A stretch of 10,858 bases of DNA from assembly GCA_964617665.1 (NCBI GenBank), contig CAZUAH010000477.1, positions 1 to 10,858 of the forward strand. The letters run 5' to 3'. The position numbers and the translations under genes are program-made. Shown in pieces: positions 7,605 through 10,858 of the stretch. The notes beneath the pieces were generated by a model. That model saw nothing but the letters and a program-made list of their open reading frames with translations, ran no database searches and had not been told where the DNA came from. The first letter of the stretch is position 1; every line of letters begins with the position of its first letter. This DNA comes from JADHUC01 sp964617665. GTDB taxonomy: Bacteria > Planctomycetota > Planctomycetia > Pirellulales > Pirellulaceae.

Positions 7605-8249
7605 TCAGTCTATCTCCTCGACCTTCACCAGTTGGACTTGCTCCATTCCCACTTCCGTACCGGCATCCAGCGCAGATACGACTTTCTCGATCACCGAATC
7701 GCCATGGGCTTTCACCAGCAATTTGGTTGGCGCCTTACCCGAACTGTTGTCGTCGCGGGCTTCGCGCAACTTGCGCAGCAATTCTTGTTCGCTGGGCGCC
7801 TCTTCGTCCCAATCCACGGTCACCACACGGTAGGTGTTGTTTTCGTCCACATAGACGGTTACGTAACTGGGGTCTTCTTCCGGATCCTTCTGTTGGGCAT
7901 TGGTACTGGGCTCGTCCTGCTTCGGCTTGGGAATCTCAAGTGATTTCTGCAAGCTGAATGCGGCCGTGACCATGAAGAAAATCAGAAGCAGAAATGTGAC
8001 GTCGACCATCGGCGTCATATCCATATCTGTCTCGATGTCCTTGCGCTTTTCGCCAAAGTCAAGCGGTTCGTCGTCGGACGAGTCGGAAGGCGCCGGCGGT
8101 GGGGCCGCTCCCCCGACCGCAGCCGTCTCACCAGGCTTCGCCACGGTTATCACGTTGCCGCAGTTCGAACAGCGAACCTGGCGGCCGATCATTTTCTCGG
8201 CAACCGAGTACTGCTTCTGGCAGGACGGACAGCAAAATTCAAAGGTCAC
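7605..8249 (-). CDS. ExbD/TolR-type protein with N-terminal MJ0042-like zinc ribbon
   Basis: This 214-aa protein joins a zinc ribbon to an ExbD/TolR subunit. Residues 6-36 show CPSC (7-10) and CSNC (27-30) with the spacing and the VRC...C pattern of MJ0042-type ribbons. A Pro/Asp/Ser-rich linker (37-70) leads to MTPMVDVTFLLLIFFMV, whose Asp83 matches the proton-path Asp of ExbD (Asp25 in E. coli). The single transmembrane helix spans about 81-99; the C-terminal 110 residues should be a periplasmic domain. ExbD/TolR proteins are N-in, which puts the ribbon in the cytoplasm. The start is GTG at 8249, supported by a strong GGAGGT (8261-8266) inside the end of the preceding exbD-like gene, only 4 nt upstream of this one. 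The propeller gene follows after 3 nt. Expected role: stator subunit of a proton-driven complex with the ExbB-like protein. What the ribbon binds is unknown. Confidence 0.9.
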   Translation of the reverse strand: MTFEFCCPSCQKQYSVAEKMIGRQVRCSNCGNVITVAKPGETAAVGGAAPPPAPSDSSDDEPLDFGEKRKDIETDMDMTPMVDVTFLLLIFFMVTAAFSLQKSLEIPKPKQDEPSTNAQQKDPEEDPSYVTVYVDENNTYRVVTVDWDEEAPSEQELLRKLREARDDNSSGKAPTKLLVKAHGDSVIEKVVSALDAGTEVGMEQVQLVKVEEID

Positions 8250-8253
8250 TGCG

Positions 8254-8742
8254 CTATTGCACCTCCATCACTGCGATATAGAGTTGCAGGACCGATTCCG
8301 GACGAGTGGCCGCTTTAGCGATACGATCTACCTCGCGCGTTATGACGCCCCTTTCCGCTTTGATCAGCACGTTGGTCTTGCCCGAGTCTTCCGCCATCGT
8401 TGCTTCGACGTAGCCAACGATTTCCTCCTCCTGAGCTTCAAGGTCCCCCGAGGGCACCAAGGCGGCTTCGTTCTTGCCGTCACTTTTGTAGACGATCGCC
8501 TTGCCCTGCTCGCCAAGAGCCATAGTAACGATAACCGAACTGCTCTCCACAACGGGCATGCCGTAGCGTGCCTTCGGCAGGGCGACGTCCGCCGCCGAAT
8601 CCATCTTGGAGGCCACGACAAAGAAGATCAGCAGCAAGAACGTAATGTCGATCATCGGAGTGATGTCCATCTCCGAATCGTCATACGTCTTGGAACGCAG
8701 CAACGGTTGAAGCGAATCGTCCGTAAGCTGTTCTTCCGCCAT
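8254..8742 (-). CDS. ExbD/TolR-type biopolymer transport protein
   Basis: A 162-aa ExbD/TolR family protein. After a short cytoplasmic N-terminus comes SEMDITPMIDITFLLLIFFVV, with Asp32 at the conserved proton-path position and one transmembrane helix (about 31-50). The remaining 110 residues form the predicted periplasmic domain. It lacks the zinc ribbon of its neighbour and differs clearly from it, so the two are not a recent duplication. The ATG at 8742 is preferred: GGGAAG lies about 7 nt before it, and the in-frame TTG at 8757 would add MGRTS and absorb that site. It works with the ExbB-like channel protein encoded upstream, likely as one of two stator subunits using the proton motive force. 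It is separated from exbB by 146 nt, but from the next ExbD gene by only 4 nt, and its last codons carry that gene's ribosome-binding site. Confidence 0.92.
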   Translation of the reverse strand: MAEEQLTDDSLQPLLRSKTYDDSEMDITPMIDITFLLLIFFVVASKMDSAADVALPKARYGMPVVESSSVIVTMALGEQGKAIVYKSDGKNEAALVPSGDLEAQEEEIVGYVEATMAEDSGKTNVLIKAERGVITREVDRIAKAATRPESVLQLYIAVMEVQ

Positions 8743-8888
8743 GGAAGTTCTTCCCAATTGCTAACGCAAGTCGTGCCGCTGACGGTCGAACCTTACCTTG
8801 GTTCTTGTTGTCGCGACGTTCATTAGGGGCCCTAGAGGAGAAGGCAGTCGATACACAAATCTGTTCCACACGAGGACATGTGCTTGCT
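8743..8888 (-). other. 146-nt spacer between exbB-like and exbD-like genes
   Basis: This gap is unusually long for an ExbB-ExbD pair. It holds a small inverted repeat GAACC-TTACCTT-GGTTC (8788-8804) and a near-palindrome TAGGGGCCCTA (8824-8834). I find no good promoter, terminator or credible small gene. A minus-strand frame of 74 codons crosses it but overlaps both flanking genes and has no family features. It could adjust the relative amounts of channel and stator subunits by RNA processing, which is a guess. Confidence 0.3.
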
Positions 8889-9533
8889 CTATTTTCCGCG
8901 GGCATTCATTCCCGTGCGGAAGGATTCCAGGATGCGAGTCAATCCGGAAATGGCCAAGTCTTCCATCTTGCGGATACGTACATTGATACTGGCCATGCTG
9001 ACCACCAACGGAATCGCAATGGCCAGTCCCGCCGCCGTGGTGCGTAACGCCACGTTAATGTCGTTGGCCAGCAGGGTGGCGTCGACGTTCTCGGCCGTAG
9101 CCAACGTTGCAAAGGCCCCCATCATACCGATTACCGTGCCCAATAGTCCGATCATGGGGGCCGATTTGATCACGGTGTTCACCCAGCTCACTCGATACTC
9201 CAGATCGGCCATTACGTCCCGCTGAAGGCGGTCGATAACCAGCTGTCGCACCTTGGCGAAGCCGATCGACCGGTTGGCGATCGCCAAGTTGGCCAGCTGT
9301 GGCACTGCACGGGCATCCTCTTCGCAGATCATGGCGGCGCCGTCGAAATCGCCTCGCTCCAGCGGCTGCTCCAATGCCTCGAGAAACTCGAGTTGGGCCT
9401 CTTCATTGCGAAAACGCTTCTGAGCCACCCGGCTCCAAACCATCACCACGCAAAAAGCACCCCACAAGGCGACCAGAACCAGAACGCCGTAGATGATATA
9501 CCCGGCGATTGTTGTTAGTCCCGCAATGTCCAT
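8889..9533 (-). CDS. ExbB/TolQ/MotA-type proton channel protein
   Basis: A 214-aa member of the MotA/TolQ/ExbB proton-channel family, an inner-membrane pentamer around ExbD/TolR that turns proton flow into movement or force in the periplasm. Three transmembrane helices are visible at about 11-33, 122-143 and 161-184, with the long cytoplasmic loop between the first and second, as in ExbB. Signature motifs are APMIGLLGTVIGMMGAF (125-141) and ALRTTAAGLAIAIPL (162-176), including the pore-lining Thr positions (Thr133 and the Thr165-Thr166 pair). Length is normal for the family (E. coli ExbB is 244 aa, TolQ 230 aa). The ATG at 9533 is kept; only a weak GAGAA precedes it. It sits 109 nt after the single-pass membrane protein gene and 146 nt before the first ExbD gene. 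The specific name (exbB, tolQ or other) cannot be settled from sequence alone. Confidence 0.93.
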   Translation of the reverse strand: MDIAGLTTIAGYIIYGVLVLVALWGAFCVVMVWSRVAQKRFRNEEAQLEFLEALEQPLERGDFDGAAMICEEDARAVPQLANLAIANRSIGFAKVRQLVIDRLQRDVMADLEYRVSWVNTVIKSAPMIGLLGTVIGMMGAFATLATAENVDATLLANDINVALRTTAAGLAIAIPLVVSMASINVRIRKMEDLAISGLTRILESFRTGMNARGK

Positions 9534-9601
9534 GCTTGATTCTCGACTGCCGAAGTTAAGGGAAAAAACCGGAAAACACTACAAAGCGTCTATTCTACTT
9601 C

Positions 9602-9635
9602 AAAAAGCACGTCGGCCTATCCCCGAGCCGCCGAC
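9602..9635 (-). terminator. Weak terminator or attenuator candidate before exbB
   Basis: Just after the stop of the single-pass membrane protein gene, the minus strand reads GTCGGC, a 13-nt loop, then GCCGAC (9611-9635), followed 4 nt later by TTTTT (9602-9606). The 6-bp stem with a long loop is weak, and an alternative AGCCG/CGGCT pairing overlaps it. A TAGAAT (-10-like) box follows at 9592-9597 but lacks a -35 partner. Partial termination here would separate expression of the first gene from the rest. Confidence 0.25.
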
Positions 9636-9642
9636 CCGGCTG

Positions 9643-10575
9643 CTACGATGTCGGGGGCGGGCGGAAATACTGGTCGATTACGAAGAACTCGTATCCACCG
9701 CGAACGGAACGTACGCCAAAGATCGTCTTCAGCAATATCCTCGGATCCAATTGTTGCGGCGTGGTGCCGCGTTCGTCTGCTGCCGCCTGAAACTCCACAT
9801 TCTGGAGCAGTTGCTCCGTTTTCTTAGGATAGAACTGCAGAATCGACCGACGGTCTGTCTTGATCCCCGCCCTACCGACCAGTTGGCGGTCAAACGCCGC
9901 CAGCGGGCTGGCACCCTTCTCCCAAGTCATGAAGATCCGTTTTTCCTCTTCCGGTTTGCCACTTCGTTTTTTCGGACTCGACCCGGCCAGTTGGAAAGCA
10001 TAGTCGACATTCGCCGAACCGCCTCCAATCGCACCAAGTTCGATTTCGAAATGATCGAGCTGCCGGGCGTAGATGTCGATTCCCGCCGTCGAGAACCGGA
10101 TCTCCCATCGCTCCCAGGGGGGGATGACATCCTCCACACCCTCGCCAAGCGGCCCCGGAGGTCGACTGTCCCCCATACCGCTACCCTTGGAACTGGCCGC
10201 CGCGCTCATCTCGATCGCATCGAAAGCGGCTGCTTGACTGCTCACCACATCGGTTACTGCCTCCAATGTCGCCTCGATCTGAGGCTCCATCAGTTCCTCC
10301 ATCTCCTCCATGCCCGGCTCTTCCGGGTCTCGCTCGAACCCGGCCGCATGATCACCTCGGCCCGCATATTCGAGCAATTCAACGGGAATTGGGGCCTTAG
10401 AGAACAGCAGACGCCCTGTCAGCCAGACAATGAACAGCAGCAGAACGGCAAAACCGATCAGAATGAGCAGTGCGATCAGCAAACTGGCTACGTTGTCGTA
10501 GGCGGAAACCCGCAATGCCTCACGGGCTTCTTCAACTTCAGATGCCTCGTCATGCCAATCAGGTGCAGTGGCCAT
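9643..10575 (-). CDS. Single-pass membrane protein of unknown function, first gene of the ExbB/ExbD cluster
   Basis: I do not recognise a named family. The 310-aa protein has a short acidic N-terminus, one long transmembrane helix (about 29-57, VASLLIALLILIGFAVLLLF), an acidic and Met-rich stretch (82-104), an Ala/Ser/Gly/Pro linker to about 150, and a C-terminal domain (about 152-310) opening PPWERWEIRFS and including YARQLDHFEIELGA. I recall similar domains only in planctomycete hypothetical proteins. There is no signal-peptide cleavage site; the C-terminal domain is most likely periplasmic. Its single N-terminal anchor, long linker and C-terminal domain recall TonB/TolA layout, but no TonB motif or Pro-Lys/Pro-Glu stretch is present. 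The ATG at 10575 is preferred over an in-frame GTG at 10587. A longer + strand frame over the same DNA is Arg-rich and runs through the exbB start, so it is rejected. It lies about 60 nt downstream of the inferred cluster transcription start. Confidence 0.82.
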   Translation of the reverse strand: MATAPDWHDEASEVEEAREALRVSAYDNVASLLIALLILIGFAVLLLFIVWLTGRLLFSKAPIPVELLEYAGRGDHAAGFERDPEEPGMEEMEELMEPQIEATLEAVTDVVSSQAAAFDAIEMSAAASSKGSGMGDSRPPGPLGEGVEDVIPPWERWEIRFSTAGIDIYARQLDHFEIELGAIGGGSANVDYAFQLAGSSPKKRSGKPEEEKRIFMTWEKGASPLAAFDRQLVGRAGIKTDRRSILQFYPKKTEQLLQNVEFQAAADERGTTPQQLDPRILLKTIFGVRSVRGGYEFFVIDQYFRPPPTS

Positions 10576-10644
10576 ATGGTAATCCACTCGATGCGTTCTG
10601 CGGTGCTACCGGAGCGTTAGATTCCGTGCGATATGATCGATCTG

Positions 10645-10673
10645 ATGCTAACACCCGTGAGGCCGACTGTCAA
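10645..10673 (-). promoter_or_regulatory. Sigma70-type promoter of the ExbB/ExbD-propeller cluster
   Basis: Reading the minus strand, a perfect TTGACA (10673-10668) is followed by exactly 17 nt and TAGCAT (10650-10645), four of six matches to TATAAT. Transcription would begin near 10638, giving a leader of about 63 nt before the ATG at 10575. No equally good promoter is seen further into the cluster, so this one probably drives all five genes. Confidence 0.6.
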
Positions 10674-10761
10674 GGAAACGAGAATCCGGAAGTCCTTGGC
10701 ACATCGCAAGTTGCATCTCGTCGACGGATCGCATCCTGGCACGCTTTTTGACATAGGCGAA

Positions 10762-10790
10762 TTGACAATCCGCAGGCCTCGTTCTAACCT
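10762..10790 (+). promoter_or_regulatory. Promoter of tRNA-Phe
   Basis: A perfect TTGACA (10762-10767) is followed by 17 nt and TAACCT (10785-10790), a poor -10 box. This places the start near 10797, about 8 nt before the mature tRNA 5' end, a sensible leader. A second TTGACA at 10748-10753 has no -10 partner at the right distance. The promoter diverges from that of the minus-strand cluster, with about 90 nt between the two -35 boxes. Confidence 0.5.
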
Positions 10791-10804
10791 AGCTACATGC
10801 TGCT

Positions 10805-10858
10805 GGTCAGGTAGCTCAGTTGGTAGAGCACTGGACTGAAAATCCAGGTGTCGGCAGT
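10805..10858 (+). tRNA. tRNA-Phe (anticodon GAA), 3' end outside window
   Basis: The 5' 54 nt of a tRNA are visible: acceptor 5' strand GGTCAGG (10805-10811), T8-A9, D arm GCTC-AGTTGGTA-GAGC (10814-10829), anticodon stem CTGGA/TCCAG (10831-10835, 10843-10847) with loop CTGAAAA, giving anticodon GAA at 10838-10840 (phenylalanine). Then come a GTGTC variable loop and the 5' strand of the T stem, GGCAG (10853-10857). The T loop, 3' acceptor strand and CCA lie beyond the window, so acceptor pairing cannot be checked. Confidence 0.95.

Noticed and set aside
7900..8826. 308-codon open frame on the + strand
   Set aside because: It is antisense to both ExbD-type genes, which have unmistakable family motifs; the product is His/Arg/Ser-rich noise.
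8681..8905. 74-codon minus-strand frame filling the exbB-exbD spacer
   Set aside because: It overlaps both neighbouring genes out of frame, has no ribosome site or hydrophobic segment, and resembles no family.
9493..10620. 375-codon open frame on the + strand, longer than the minus-strand gene it covers
   Set aside because: It is Arg/Cys-rich without domains and runs through the exbB start, while the minus-strand frame has a clear membrane helix, a folded C-terminal domain and operon context.
10633..10839. Small + strand frame ending in SGSSVGRALD
   Set aside because: This ending is the well-known spurious translation of the 5' half of a tRNA gene; it comes from tRNA-Phe.

Overview
The window looks like chromosomal DNA of a planctomycete, probably a Pirellula/Rhodopirellula-like member of the Pirellulales. 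That assignment rests on recalled family resemblance, not on a search. The main clues are an LL-diaminopimelate aminotransferase, a TolQ/TolR-type cluster in which one TolR-like protein carries a cytoplasmic zinc ribbon, a large membrane protein opening with a short module I associate with planctomycete Ser/Thr kinases, and moderately GC-rich DNA with uneven Shine-Dalgarno use. I see no insertion sequence, phage gene, CRISPR array or clear sign of recent transfer.

Left part (1-3892), housekeeping genes: the 3' end of gyrA (+) converges on coaX, type III pantothenate kinase (-). coaX diverges from dapL (+) across a 136-nt region with a -10-like box and two inverted repeats. A strong hairpin follows dapL. 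Next is a 302-aa lipoprotein (+) built almost entirely of a 40-residue helical repeat.

Central and right part (3915-10673), one five-gene minus-strand cluster read from right to left. A near-consensus promoter (TTGACA, 17 nt, TAGCAT) precedes a single-pass membrane protein of unknown function. It is followed by an ExbB/TolQ/MotA-type channel protein, an ExbD/TolR protein, a second ExbD/TolR protein with an N-terminal zinc ribbon, and a 1228-aa protein. The last carries, in order, the planctomycete N-terminal module, a Gly-Leu-Glu-Pro 9-residue repeat linker, one transmembrane helix, TPR-like helices and a PQQ-type beta-propeller. The last three genes are separated by only 3-4 nt. No TonB or TolA is recognisable. 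My best reading is a proton-motive-force-driven envelope machine with one TolQ-like and two TolR-like subunits. The single-pass protein and the propeller/TPR protein may do the work of TolA/TonB and TolB/CpoB. This is inference from architecture.

Right edge: a tRNA-Phe (GAA) gene on the + strand, cut by the window end after its anticodon arm and the 5' half of its T stem, with its own TTGACA promoter diverging from the cluster promoter. Every stretch without a gene is shorter than 300 bases; the larger ones are described as regulatory or spacer entries.
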